Assembly: GCF_000165125.1 (NCBI RefSeq)
Contig: NZ_AEIU01000029.1
Coordinates: 1 to 35,093, forward strand
DNA length: 35,093 nt
DNA from: Vibrio caribbeanicus ATCC BAA-2122
GTDB lineage: Bacteria > Pseudomonadota > Gammaproteobacteria > Enterobacterales > Vibrionaceae
Reading direction: 5' to 3'
The notes beneath the pieces are model-generated. The model worked only from the letters and a program-made list of their open reading frames with translations. It was not told where the DNA came from and did not search any database. Positions within the stretch are counted from its first letter, which is position 1. Every line of letters begins with the position of its first letter. The translations under genes were made by a program, and so were the position numbers. Positions 1 to 7,969 of the stretch are shown piece by piece.

Positions 1-1174
1 CATATCTATGTTGTTTCATTAAGCTATTGGCGTGGTTGATCATCAAAACAGAGTTGCTCGGTGATATTATTAGTGCTTTCTCAAGTAACACGGTAGCTTT
101 CGATGCTTCTCTAGACTCGATATAAAGGTCGGAAATAGCGTCGATGTAAAAGAGGTTTTGTGGATCATTACTAATGAGTTTTTCTAGGATTGGGCGTGCT
201 TTGTCTAGTTCTTTATTATCCATATATACTAACGCCTTACCGTATTCAAACGCTGCCTTTGATGCTAAATCAGCTTTTTTTTCTTTTCGAGTTAACCAGC
301 TCAGCGCTGCCTTATTTTCTAGGCCTGCATAACGAGCTACGATTCGCGCGCGAGCCAATTGGTATGAGAGAGAAGGGGAAGCGGTTTTCTTTGGGTAGCT
401 TTCTGCTCTAGCTCGAGTATCAGCAATACGGTCTTCAGGTAGCGGGTGGGTTAGTAGCATAGGTGGTGGTGTACTCGCATAGCGATATTGCTCGGCCAAT
501 CTTCCAAAAAATCTCGGCATTGCACTAACGTCAAATCCTGCTTTAGATAGCGTGCTAATGCCAATTCTATCGGCTTCTTTTTCATTGCTTCTGGTGTAGT
601 TGATTTTTCCTTGAATAGAGCCTGCAGCAGTTGCAGTGACTGCTGCTATTCCGGCCTGAGGAGCGGCTATTGCTAGGAGCACTGAACCAGCAAGGGCTGC
701 CATGGTAAGTGGAGAGCGTTTAGCTTGTTCCTCCATACTTCTTGCTAAATGACGTTGAGTAACGTGCGCTATTTCATGGGCTAAAACTGAAGCAAGTTCA
801 CTTTCGCTCTGTGCATGCAAAAATAAGCCAGAATACAGAGCAACATGACCTCCAAAAAATGCGAATGCATTGATGTTTCGATCCTGTATCAAAAAGAACT
901 GGAAGGGCGTTTTCACATCTGATGCATTAGCAACAAGGCGGTGACCTAAGTTATTTAGGTATTCATTCAATATAGGATCGTTGATAATCGGACTACTGCC
1001 GCGCAGCATCCGCATATAGGCATCACCGTACTCTATTTCTTGGTCGATTGTTAGGGTCGTACTCGCTGTTGTCCCAATTTCAGGTAGGTCAAACTCCTTT
1101 GCAATTGAGCAAGGAATTAGGGCTATTGTTGTTGATAAGTAAAGACCGATAAGTGTAAAAGTACGTTTTAACAT
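1..1174 (-). CDS. bepA: BepA-type periplasmic M48 metalloprotease/chaperone, C-terminus cut by window edge
   Basis: An open frame runs leftward from the ATG at 1174 and leaves the window without a stop after about 391 codons (E. coli BepA has about 487). The first 25 residues form a signal peptide ending near Ser-Ile-Ala. The segment NAFAFFGG (about 102-109) and the zinc motif HEIAH (about 133-137) are the M48 active site. A downstream NEKEAD segment supplies the likely third zinc ligand, and LTHPLPEDR follows. The remaining part is helical and TPR-like. Known family role: periplasmic quality control of outer-membrane proteins such as LptD, working with the BAM machinery. It is divergent from the TusA-like gene across about 270 bases. 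The adjacent tusA-like gene and perM match the usual gammaproteobacterial neighbourhood. Confidence 0.93.
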   Translation of the reverse strand, partial: MLKRTFTLIGLYLSTTIALIPCSIAKEFDLPEIGTTASTTLTIDQEIEYGDAYMRMLRGSSPIINDPILNEYLNNLGHRLVANASDVKTPFQFFLIQDRNINAFAFFGGHVALYSGLFLHAQSESELASVLAHEIAHVTQRHLARSMEEQAKRSPLTMAALAGSVLLAIAAPQAGIAAVTATAAGSIQGKINYTRSNEKEADRIGISTLSKAGFDVSAMPRFFGRLAEQYRYASTPPPMLLTHPLPEDRIADTRARAESYPKKTASPSLSYQLARARIVARYAGLENKAALSWLTRKEKKADLASKAAFEYGKALVYMDNKELDKARPILEKLISNDPQNLFYIDAISDLYIESREASKATVLLEKALIISPSNSVLMINHANSLMKQHRY

Positions 1175-1440
1175 AGTCAGAAGAATGCCTTTTATTTTTT
1201 GTTCTCAACCTTTTTATCACGATAAAAGTTTAGACGTTACTTTATCTAATTAACCTTGAGATGCCTTAAGCTATAGACAATCTGCGAGGCGAAATGTTCT
1301 CAAAAGTTTGCCAGACAAATCTCTCTTGTTACCCGCTATGGTGAGTTTAATTGGTGACATTTTATGATTTACACTGACGTTGACAAAAAAACACTATACA
1401 ATATTTGAGCAATAAAATCTGTACAGAGCGGGATAGTTTA

Positions 1441-1659
1441 ATGACTACTTTGGATCTGCGTAAAGAACGCTGTCCTCTGGCGCTGTTGTTAGCGAAGAGG
1501 AATGTTGTCAAACTGACTAGTGGAGAAAGACTCGACATTTTAGTTACAGATTCGTCTTCAATGAATGATATTATAAGTTATCTTGAAAAACAGTCATATA
1601 TAATGAAATTAGACAACTTGGAGAATTGGTATTGTATAACAGTCACAATGGAGAAGTAA
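1441..1659 (+). CDS. TusA-family sulfur-carrier-like small protein
   Basis: This is a 72-residue protein starting at the ATG at 1441. The frame is open back to a TTG at 1405, but the TusA-like alignment begins with Met-Thr-Thr-Leu-Asp-Leu, so the ATG is preferred. The N-terminal part carries the TusA-type Cys-Pro (Cys11-Pro12) after Asp-Leu-Arg, followed by a helix and the beta strand/Asp-rich turn typical of the two-layer fold. The family signature is usually CPxP; here the second proline is replaced by Ala (CPLA). It may therefore not be a canonical tRNA-thiolation carrier, and I do not call it tusA. The stop is 3 bases before perM, so the two genes are probably cotranscribed. Confidence 0.8.
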   Translation: MTTLDLRKERCPLALLLAKRNVVKLTSGERLDILVTDSSSMNDIISYLEKQSYIMKLDNLENWYCITVTMEK

Positions 1660-1662
1660 TCG

Positions 1663-2736
1663 ATGTTTGAAATGGTAAGTCGTTGGTACAAGAGGCGCTT
1701 CTCCGATCCTCACGCCGTCAGTCTCGTCGCGATTCTCTTATTTGGCTTTATTGTCATTTATTTTTTTGGCAACCTTATAGCCCCGTTGCTGGTTGCTCTA
1801 GTCCTTGCCTATCTTCTAGAGTGGCCGGTTGTTCAGCTAAGCCGCCTATCTCTGCCACGTACATTGGCTGTTATCCTTGTTATTCTCGGGTTTACTAGCA
1901 TTATGCTGGTAGCCATTTTTGGCTTAGTGCCAACGATCTGGGAGCAAGTTGGTAATTTAATTAATGATGTTCCAAATATGTACGTAGGGCTTCAAAGTGT
2001 TATTGCGGAGCTTCCTCGTCGCTATCCAGAACTTGAGCACTTTCAGATCATAGAGTCTTTGGTCAGCAATGCAAAGAATCAAGTTATTGGTGTGGGGGAG
2101 ACAGTAGTAAAAGGATCACTGGCATCACTCGTTAGTCTTGCCACGCTGGGTGTCTATCTGATTTTAGTTCCTCTACTCGTTTTCTTCTTGCTAAAAGACA
2201 AGCAACAGCTGGTACAAATGGCGAGTGGATTCTTGCCCAGAAATCGACGTTTGGCAACAAAGGTATGGGATGAAATGAATGAGCAAATCTCGAATTACAT
2301 TCGAGGTAAAGTCATGGAAATTCTAATAGTCGGGACTGTCAGCTATGTCACTTTTGCTGTACTCGATTTACGCTATTCTGTGCTTCTTGCTGTTGCGGTG
2401 GGTCTCTCTGTTTTGATTCCATATATTGGTGCCGCTGCTGTAACCGTACCCGTTGCAATTGTTGGATTATTTCAATGGGGGCTTAGCTCTGATTTTTATT
2501 GGCTACTCGCTGCTTACGCCATTATTCAAGCTCTTGATGGCAACGTATTGGTTCCTGTACTTTTCTCCGAAGCGGTAAACCTTCACCCAGTCGCAATCAT
2601 AGTTGCAGTGCTAGTTTTTGGCGGACTTTGGGGCTTTTGGGGCGTATTTTTTGCCATACCCCTTGCCACTCTTGTAAAAGCAGTGTGGAGTGCTTTGCCA
2701 AGTCATGAAGATGAAGATGCAATAGTAAGTGAATAA
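1663..2736 (+). CDS. perM: PerM/YdiK-type AI-2E transporter family permease
   Basis: This 357-residue inner-membrane protein has about eight hydrophobic segments. A pair lies near residues 18-60, another near 63-90, and a long amphipathic soluble stretch follows (about 90-150). A clustered C-terminal membrane domain includes a GLSVLIPYIGAA-like segment and a final GLWGFWGVFFAIPLA segment, both characteristic of the AI-2E transporter/PerM family. The length is typical. In Enterobacteria and Vibrio perM lies between bepA and bcp; here the expected bcp neighbour has been displaced by about 15 kb. Substrate is unknown; the family name comes from TqsA and does not prove autoinducer export. Its start follows the TusA-like stop by 3 bases. 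Confidence 0.9.
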   Translation: MFEMVSRWYKRRFSDPHAVSLVAILLFGFIVIYFFGNLIAPLLVALVLAYLLEWPVVQLSRLSLPRTLAVILVILGFTSIMLVAIFGLVPTIWEQVGNLINDVPNMYVGLQSVIAELPRRYPELEHFQIIESLVSNAKNQVIGVGETVVKGSLASLVSLATLGVYLILVPLLVFFLLKDKQQLVQMASGFLPRNRRLATKVWDEMNEQISNYIRGKVMEILIVGTVSYVTFAVLDLRYSVLLAVAVGLSVLIPYIGAAAVTVPVAIVGLFQWGLSSDFYWLLAAYAIIQALDGNVLVPVLFSEAVNLHPVAIIVAVLVFGGLWGFWGVFFAIPLATLVKAVWSALPSHEDEDAIVSE

Positions 2737-2753
2737 TTTTTAGCCGAATTTGG

Positions 2754-2780
2754 AGCGCTGGCAATTCGCCAGCGCTTTTT
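2754..2780 (+). terminator. Rho-independent terminator after perM
   Basis: A perfect 9-bp stem AGCGCTGGC / GCCAGCGCT with the 5-base loop aattc is followed by a T run (2776-2780). It lies 17 bases after the perM stop. Confidence 0.88.
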
Positions 2781-2887
2781 ATTTGTGCTCAAGTTGGCAT
2801 TTTTGCCCAGTATAGAATTTACTTATGTATAGTTTTGTAAGAAATTCCTTAAGGAAGCGTCGTTTCTGACGATACAAAGGGACTAGT

Positions 2888-2899
2888 GCAAACGTTTGT
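2888..2899. promoter_or_regulatory. LacI/PurR-like palindromic operator upstream of the chemoreceptor gene
   Basis: GCAAACGTTTGT contains the perfect palindrome CAAACGTTTG. The GCAAACGTTT core equals the centre of the PurR/LacI-family operator consensus. It ends 27 bases before the chemoreceptor ATG. Binding by PurR or a relative is an inference from this match alone. Confidence 0.4.
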
Positions 2900-2926
2900 T
2901 TGTACATCGACCAACTGAGGGACATT

Positions 2927-4798
2927 ATGAAATTTAGCCAAAAAGTCGTTGCGGCCTCTTCTGCATTATTACTCGTGACGGTAACTTTGCTTTCGATACA
3001 GCAGATGAGTACAGTTAAGTACGAAATCGAAACCCTAGTTGACACCAGTCTAACTGAGATGGTGAAAGGGATAAAAAATACGGTCGAGTCGGACATGGAG
3101 AGTAAGAAGTCATTGGCTCAGTCTACGACTGAAGTACTCGAAATATATCCTCAAGACAAAGATTACGTGAAAAACGTGCTTGAAAAAAACAACCTGAAAC
3201 AGAGCTTTTTAGCGGTAGGTTTCGGGTATGAAAGCGATGGAGCCGTTGTTGAAAATGATGATGGTTGGGACGCGCCACCAGAATATGATCCGCGAGTAAG
3301 ACCGTGGTATAAGGATGCCAAAGCGCAAGGGCAGCTTGTTGTTACCGATCCGTATATCGATATATCCTCAAAAAAAGTGATTATATCTATCGGTACGCCT
3401 GTCAAAGAAAATGGTCGTTTCATGGCGGCGATGTTTTATGATATGGAGCTTGGCGGGCTAGCCGACCTAGTTAATAATGTTAATCTGCACGATGCAGGCT
3501 ATTTATTTATTGTGACAGCCGATGGAACAACAATTGCGCATCCAGAGGCTGCAAATAACGGTGAAAATATAACCAAGTACCTACCACAAGCCGTGGTGAA
3601 ATCGGGTGAACAAACTTTTGAACAAGACGAAAAGAACCTGCTGGTTTATTTTGAGCACGTACCTTCAGAAAACTGGTACATCGGTGCTGTGGTCGACCAA
3701 GATATCGCCTTCTCTGCGATAGACCAGCTTGGAAATAGCTCGCTGGTATTTGGTTCTATTGGTGTTCTGATTAGTATCGTGGTCTTAACCTTTTTAATAC
3801 GCTTCCTTATGAGACCATTAGAGGCGCTAAATAGAGCAATACAAGATGTCGCTGGTGGTCAAGGCGACCTTACTAAAAGGTTGGACACAGACACCGATGA
3901 AGAGTTTGCTCAATTGGCCAGTGGTTTCAATACTTTTACTGAGACTCTACAAAAACAAATTCAACAGTCTAAAGCGATAGGCTCTGAGATCTTGCGTGGC
4001 ACGGAAATGACTGTTGTTGGGGCGCAGCACTCAGCAGAAGCAATGCGCAGTCAGCTTGAGGAATTAGAGCAATTGGCGACCGCAATGAATGAGATGGCGG
4101 TGACTGCAACTGAAGTGGCGAATAACGCACAGGGCGCAGCGGGAGCCGCGAAAGATGCTGATGATGCGACTCAAGATGGTTCTAAGGTCGTCAGCAACAC
4201 AGCAAGCTCTATTGATACGTTATCGACTCGAATTGATCAAGCCGTTGAAGAGGTTCATGGGCTTGAGTCTGCGACTGCAAACATTGAAACCATCTTGAAG
4301 GTTATTAATGATATTGCGGATCAGACTAACCTCTTGGCACTCAATGCTGCGATAGAAGCAGCACGAGCTGGTGAATCTGGTCGTGGATTTGCGGTGGTCG
4401 CTGACGAAGTGAGAACACTTGCACAACGAACCCAAGAGTCTACAACAGAGATCCGCAGCATGATTGAGCAACTGCAGGCTGGGGCTAGTTCAGTATCAGT
4501 AGCCATGAACGAGAGTAAGAGTACGGCTATTGATGCGGTTGAAAAAGCACAAGCGGCTGATGGTGCACTACAGCGTATCAGAGACGCTATTCAACGTATT
4601 AGTGACATGAACATGCAAATCGCTTCTGCCGCAGAGGAACAAAGCTTGGTTGCAGAAGAAATAAATAGCAACACGGTTAAGATTAAAGACCTGTCGACTC
4701 AGGTTGCCGATTCAGCAGAAGAGGCAAATATGGCCATGAAAGTTCAAACTGAAAATGTTCGTGAACAAGACGCGATTTTGAATAAGTTTATTGTCTAA
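2927..4798 (+). CDS. Methyl-accepting chemotaxis protein with dCACHE_1 sensor
   Basis: I start this 623-residue receptor at the ATG at 2927, because GAGGG lies about 6 bases upstream; the frame extends back to a TTG at 2900. Order: TM1 (about 8-24), periplasmic dCACHE domain (about 30-270), TM2 (about 272-293), HAMP (about 294-350), then a long coiled-coil signalling domain. The hairpin tip contains [20 protein letters not shown] and [13 protein letters not shown]. The sensor carries Tyr120, Arg125, Trp127, Tyr128, Tyr143 and Asp172 in the spacing Y-x4-R-x-WY...Y...D. As I recall, this is the published amino-acid-binding signature of dCACHE_1 domains, so an amino-acid ligand is predicted. There is no C-terminal CheR-tethering pentapeptide. 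It is monocistronic between two terminators. Confidence 0.93.
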   Translation: MKFSQKVVAASSALLLVTVTLLSIQQMSTVKYEIETLVDTSLTEMVKGIKNTVESDMESKKSLAQSTTEVLEIYPQDKDYVKNVLEKNNLKQSFLAVGFGYESDGAVVENDDGWDAPPEYDPRVRPWYKDAKAQGQLVVTDPYIDISSKKVIISIGTPVKENGRFMAAMFYDMELGGLADLVNNVNLHDAGYLFIVTADGTTIAHPEAANNGENITKYLPQAVVKSGEQTFEQDEKNLLVYFEHVPSENWYIGAVVDQDIAFSAIDQLGNSSLVFGSIGVLISIVVLTFLIRFLMRPLEALNRAIQDVAGGQGDLTKRLDTDTDEEFAQLASGFNTFTETLQKQIQQSKAIGSEILRGTEMTVVGAQHSAEAMRSQLEELEQLATAMNEMAVTATEVANNAQGAAGAAKDADDATQDGSKVVSNTASSIDTLSTRIDQAVEEVHGLESATANIETILKVINDIADQTNLLALNAAIEAARAGESGRGFAVVADEVRTLAQRTQESTTEIRSMIEQLQAGASSVSVAMNESKSTAIDAVEKAQAADGALQRIRDAIQRISDMNMQIASAAEEQSLVAEEINSNTVKIKDLSTQVADSAEEANMAMKVQTENVREQDAILNKFIV

Positions 4799-4812
4799 AT
4801 TAAAAAAAACAG

Positions 4813-4838
4813 AAAGCCAGCGGTTTCGCTGGCTTTTT
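4813..4838 (+). terminator. Rho-independent terminator after the chemoreceptor
   Basis: The stem AAGCCAGCG / CGCTGGCTT with a gttt tetraloop is followed by TTTTT, and starts about 15 bases after the stop codon. Confidence 0.88.
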
Positions 4839-4884
4839 CATATCAGTCAAGCTGATCGCTTATTTTTCATCATTAACTCTTCTT

Positions 4885-5163
4885 ATAGTAACGCCATTTC
4901 AAGATTTAAGAGCGAAGTCCATTTGCGTCAATCGATAAATGATATACCTCAATAATTGCATTAAACCTGACCACGCCCCAATTAAAAAAATTATCGAAGC
5001 CACCGGTGTTTTCAAAGTGCGAAAACGGGCTTGGTTAAGGGTTCAAGGTTTTGAAGGGGATAGAGGCCAGTTTGAATTTTGGTTATGTCATGATGATCTG
5101 AAATTGATGGGGCCGGAGAGATCTTTAATATTTTTGGAATTTACGAACGAAAGGAGGTGCACG
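4885..5163 (+). pseudogene. Decayed C-terminal remnant of an IS6-type transposase
   Basis: From 4939 an open frame reads YLNNCIKPDHAPIKK, then GVFK, KRAWLRVQGFE and GQFEFWL. This resembles, from memory, the end of IS6-family DDE transposases (YLNNxxExDHxxIKR...GFK...RA...GFE...KGQ). The position of the last catalytic acid (the E in NNxxExDH) is Lys here. Just upstream, in another frame (about 4885-4935), FKSEVHLRQSI matches the segment that normally precedes YLNN, so a frameshift separates the two pieces. The frame runs on to 5241 but that part overlaps the exporter's 3' end and is not real. No terminal inverted repeats or full element were seen. The assignment is from motif resemblance only. 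Confidence 0.5.
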
Positions 5164-5175
5164 AATAGGCACCTC
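5154..5175 (-). terminator. Hairpin downstream of the exporter gene, possible operon terminator
   Basis: Perfect 7-bp inverted repeat GAGGTGC / GCACCTC around an 8-base loop, about 30 bases past the stop of the last operon gene. The minus-strand tail (CTTTCGTT) is only weakly T-rich, so termination is uncertain. Confidence 0.4.
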
Positions 5176-5205
5176 AGAAATATCTTCCGTTTTTGTAACA
5201 AATCC

Positions 5206-6126
5206 CTATTTTTTAATCACATTGCCTTCATACAACACTGATACTATCGAAACGGCGACGATCAGAGAAACCAAACCAACCAATATGCTTGAAAATGGGT
5301 AGTCTGTAAGCGCACTTTGTATACCCAAAACGACAAGCGGTGAAATCGCCAGTGATGTCGATACCGCTAATGAAGAGGTTTTCTCTATGCCTTTTTGGAG
5401 TACATATATCGAAGTACACACACCAACAAGTGACACTACCAGAATGGCAAACATATCTTCTTGTTGGAAAGTTAGCGCTTGCTGAAAGGGGATAAAACTG
5501 CTCGCCACAACTATGAGTAATGGAAATCTGACCGACAACATTGTTGTTGCGGGGATCTGAGCCGTGGCAAACTTTTTCGATATGACGACTGTGGCGGTAA
5601 TGCTGATACAACATAAAAAAGCAAACACCAACCCCAAAAACATTTGCGAGTGATCATACAGTGAGTATGCAGAGCGACTCACAAAGACGTAAATGCACAT
5701 TGTGATGACGGCAAACAGTGTGATCAGATGGCAAGTTTGAGTAATTGTCGATACCTTTTCTCTACGAAAAAGTAGCCAGGCAGTCATCACCACTGGGCCG
5801 AAGCCCTGAGTGATGGTCACAGCCACAGAAGGCTCAAGGTATTTAACCGACAAAAAATAAAATAACCAATTGCATAACGTCACGACGTTAAAGGCAATCA
5901 CCATTCTCCAATCCGTCAGAAGGAGCCGAAATGACTGCGGCTGCTTGAACAAAGTAATGACAGAAAACACAGCCGTTGCGATCGTAAAGCTGATCGCTAC
6001 CATTACAAATACATTGGTCGAAACGAGCCATATATTCAGTACAACACTTTGGGTTGATGCGATGGCAACATAAAGCAAGACCAGTAGTACACCGACAAAA
6101 TACCTTTCACCCATCTTATCTATCAT
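5206..6126 (-). CDS. EamA/DMT-family transporter, probable exporter of the island's product
   Basis: The 306-residue protein consists almost entirely of about ten hydrophobic segments in two five-helix halves, the layout and length of the EamA drug/metabolite transporter family. The halves meet near residue 150-165, and the second contains the helix-breaking Ser/Pro segment KTSSLAVSTSLAISPLVVLG. Its ATG overlaps the stop of the preceding asparagine-synthetase-like gene in an ATGA arrangement, so it is translationally coupled as the last gene of the operon. As I recall, the dapdiamide cluster has an MFS-type exporter (DdaI) at this position, so a DMT protein here would be a functional substitution. 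Substrate and direction of transport are inferred from position only. Confidence 0.85.
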   Translation of the reverse strand: MIDKMGERYFVGVLLVLLYVAIASTQSVVLNIWLVSTNVFVMVAISFTIATAVFSVITLFKQPQSFRLLLTDWRMVIAFNVVTLCNWLFYFLSVKYLEPSVAVTITQGFGPVVMTAWLLFRREKVSTITQTCHLITLFAVITMCIYVFVSRSAYSLYDHSQMFLGLVFAFLCCISITATVVISKKFATAQIPATTMLSVRFPLLIVVASSFIPFQQALTFQQEDMFAILVVSLVGVCTSIYVLQKGIEKTSSLAVSTSLAISPLVVLGIQSALTDYPFSSILVGLVSLIVAVSIVSVLYEGNVIKK

Positions 6127-7955
6127 TCCTTATCAAACATTTCAAGAAACCAAACTTCCAGCATATATAGGGTCCACAGTGCGTAACTATTCTCTGGCTT
6201 AAATTCGGTGACAAACTTAACTAATTCATCGTGGTCAAACAGGCCTCGATTGATTGCTTTCTCACTCAGCAACGTCTCCACCACCTGTTCTTTGAGGTGG
6301 CTTAGAAGCCACTTTTCCAATGGAACCGCGAGCTCTTGCTTCTTTCTTTCCAAAATGTAATCAGGCAGATATTTTTCTGCTACTCGGTAGAGAAGATGCT
6401 TTTCCTTTCCGTCACGAATTTTGAAATCCGTTGGTATTGAACTCGCCAGTGTCACTAAAGATCGATCTAAGAACGGCGTTCTAACCTCCAGAGAATTGGC
6501 CATCGATGCAATATCCACTTTGACCAACTGAGCTTCATTCATCCAATGGTTGAAATCGTACTCCATCGCCATATCTAGATTATGTCTCGACTTAGAACAT
6601 AGTTGTTTAGTGTATTGTTGATGCTTTTCGATGCAGCGCTCTTGAGCAAGTTGCTCTTTAAACGCTGTACAATAGAGCTGATCTCGACTGTCATAATCTA
6701 ACCCGTCCGTTAACATTGATTGATAAAAGTCTGAGAAGCTATCCTGACTCCAATCGCCGCTGCTAAGGTCAACTTTTCTTGGCAGTCCCATATCCGCTGG
6801 AATATTAGGGAAGCATTGAACAAGCTGATATCTGGCATACCCACCAAATAGCTCATCCGCAGCATCACCACCAAGCACTACTGTCACATGTTCTTTTGCT
6901 AATTTGAACATGAAATAGCTCGCAATTGAAGAAGGGAAAGCAAATGGCTCTCCGAAATGCTTGACCAGATCATGCGCAGCTTGGATGGCTTCTTCCGGCT
7001 CGATCGTATAATCATAATGGTCAGTACCCAGATCCTTTGCCAGCTTTCGCGCATACTCAAGCTCTGAGAATTCCGCATCCTTAAAGCCGATTGAGAATGT
7101 CTTCAGGTTATGAATTTTACCCTGCTTCTGAGCAATCGCGGTAACAAGGCTTGAATCTAACCCACCACTGAGCATTGTACCCACTGGAACTTCGGCCAGT
7201 AATCGGCTTTGAATTGATTTATTTAAGAGAGTATCAACCTCGTCGATCCATTCTTGTTCAGTACGCTCAACAATACTTGGAGAATAACGAACAGACCAAT
7301 GCTGAAATGGCGTCATACCGTCTTTACTAAATTTTATACAAGAACCAGGAGGAACCTTGTGAACGTTATCGAAGACGCTCTGATCATTGGGCATCACGCG
7401 AAACTTCAAGAAATAATCGATCGCAGAAAAGTTCAGTTTCGGTTCTAAGAATCTGCTCTGTAGGAGAGACTTCATCTCAGAAGAAAAGCTTAACGTACTA
7501 TCTTCGAAACTGTAGTAAAGCGGCTTTTTGCCGGCTCGGTCTCGAACCAATAGTATCGAGTCCTCATGAGTATCGTAAATCGAAGCTGCATACATGCCTT
7601 CAAGCTTGTTATAAAAATCTTCTCCATATTCCTGATACAAGTTAACGATAACTTCCGCATCAGAGTCTGTTTTAAATTTAAGGCCTCGCTTTTTCAGCGA
7701 ATCTCTCAAACTTACGTAGTTATAGATCTCTCCATTGAACACAATGACAAATCTGCCGTTATCGCTGACGCAAGGTTGTGCCCCATTCTCAAGCGCGACA
7801 ACCTTTAGACGACGCATACCTATATGAGTCGAGCCACTACGATACCCCCCCTCTTCATCTGGACCTCTATGATAAAGAGCCTCGAGCATCGCGTTTAATG
7901 AGCCTTTATCTTCTAACGATTGGTTAAAGTGCTGTATACCTGCAATTCCACACAT
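6123..7955 (-). CDS. Glutamine-dependent asparagine-synthetase-like amidotransferase (DdaH-like)
   Basis: This 610-residue protein starts MCGIAG, leaving Cys2 as the N-terminal nucleophile of a class II glutaminase domain (about 2-200, with RGPDEEG near 30 and FNGEIYNY at 73-80). The synthetase half carries the PP-loop SGGLDS (263-268), which adenylates a carboxylate. Housekeeping AsnB is about 550 residues; this longer form resembles biosynthetic-cluster paralogues. In dapdiamide biosynthesis DdaH turns the free carboxylate of N-beta-fumaroyl-Dap into the amide (fumaramoyl) with glutamine as nitrogen source; that is the likely job here. A strong GGAGG ribosome site lies about 8 bases before the ATG, 14 bases after the upstream ligase gene. 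Cellular asparagine synthesis is the alternative, but the operon context argues against it. Confidence 0.9.
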   Translation of the reverse strand: MCGIAGIQHFNQSLEDKGSLNAMLEALYHRGPDEEGGYRSGSTHIGMRRLKVVALENGAQPCVSDNGRFVIVFNGEIYNYVSLRDSLKKRGLKFKTDSDAEVIVNLYQEYGEDFYNKLEGMYAASIYDTHEDSILLVRDRAGKKPLYYSFEDSTLSFSSEMKSLLQSRFLEPKLNFSAIDYFLKFRVMPNDQSVFDNVHKVPPGSCIKFSKDGMTPFQHWSVRYSPSIVERTEQEWIDEVDTLLNKSIQSRLLAEVPVGTMLSGGLDSSLVTAIAQKQGKIHNLKTFSIGFKDAEFSELEYARKLAKDLGTDHYDYTIEPEEAIQAAHDLVKHFGEPFAFPSSIASYFMFKLAKEHVTVVLGGDAADELFGGYARYQLVQCFPNIPADMGLPRKVDLSSGDWSQDSFSDFYQSMLTDGLDYDSRDQLYCTAFKEQLAQERCIEKHQQYTKQLCSKSRHNLDMAMEYDFNHWMNEAQLVKVDIASMANSLEVRTPFLDRSLVTLASSIPTDFKIRDGKEKHLLYRVAEKYLPDYILERKKQELAVPLEKWLLSHLKEQVVETLLSEKAINRGLFDHDELVKFVTEFKPENSYALWTLYMLEVWFLEMFDKE

Positions 7956-7969
7956 AACTCATTCCTCCA

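Noticed and set aside
190-411. A 73-residue plus-strand ORF
   Set aside because: It is the shadow of the well-supported minus-strand bepA frame.
1380-1407. A sigma-70 promoter for the TusA-like gene starting with TTGACA
   Set aside because: TTGACA is perfect, but no good -10 lies at 16-18 bases; TACAAT is only 11 bases away.
4939-5241. A 100-residue intact hypothetical gene
   Set aside because: It lacks a ribosome site, runs into the exporter's 3' end, and its first part reads as a decayed transposase tail.
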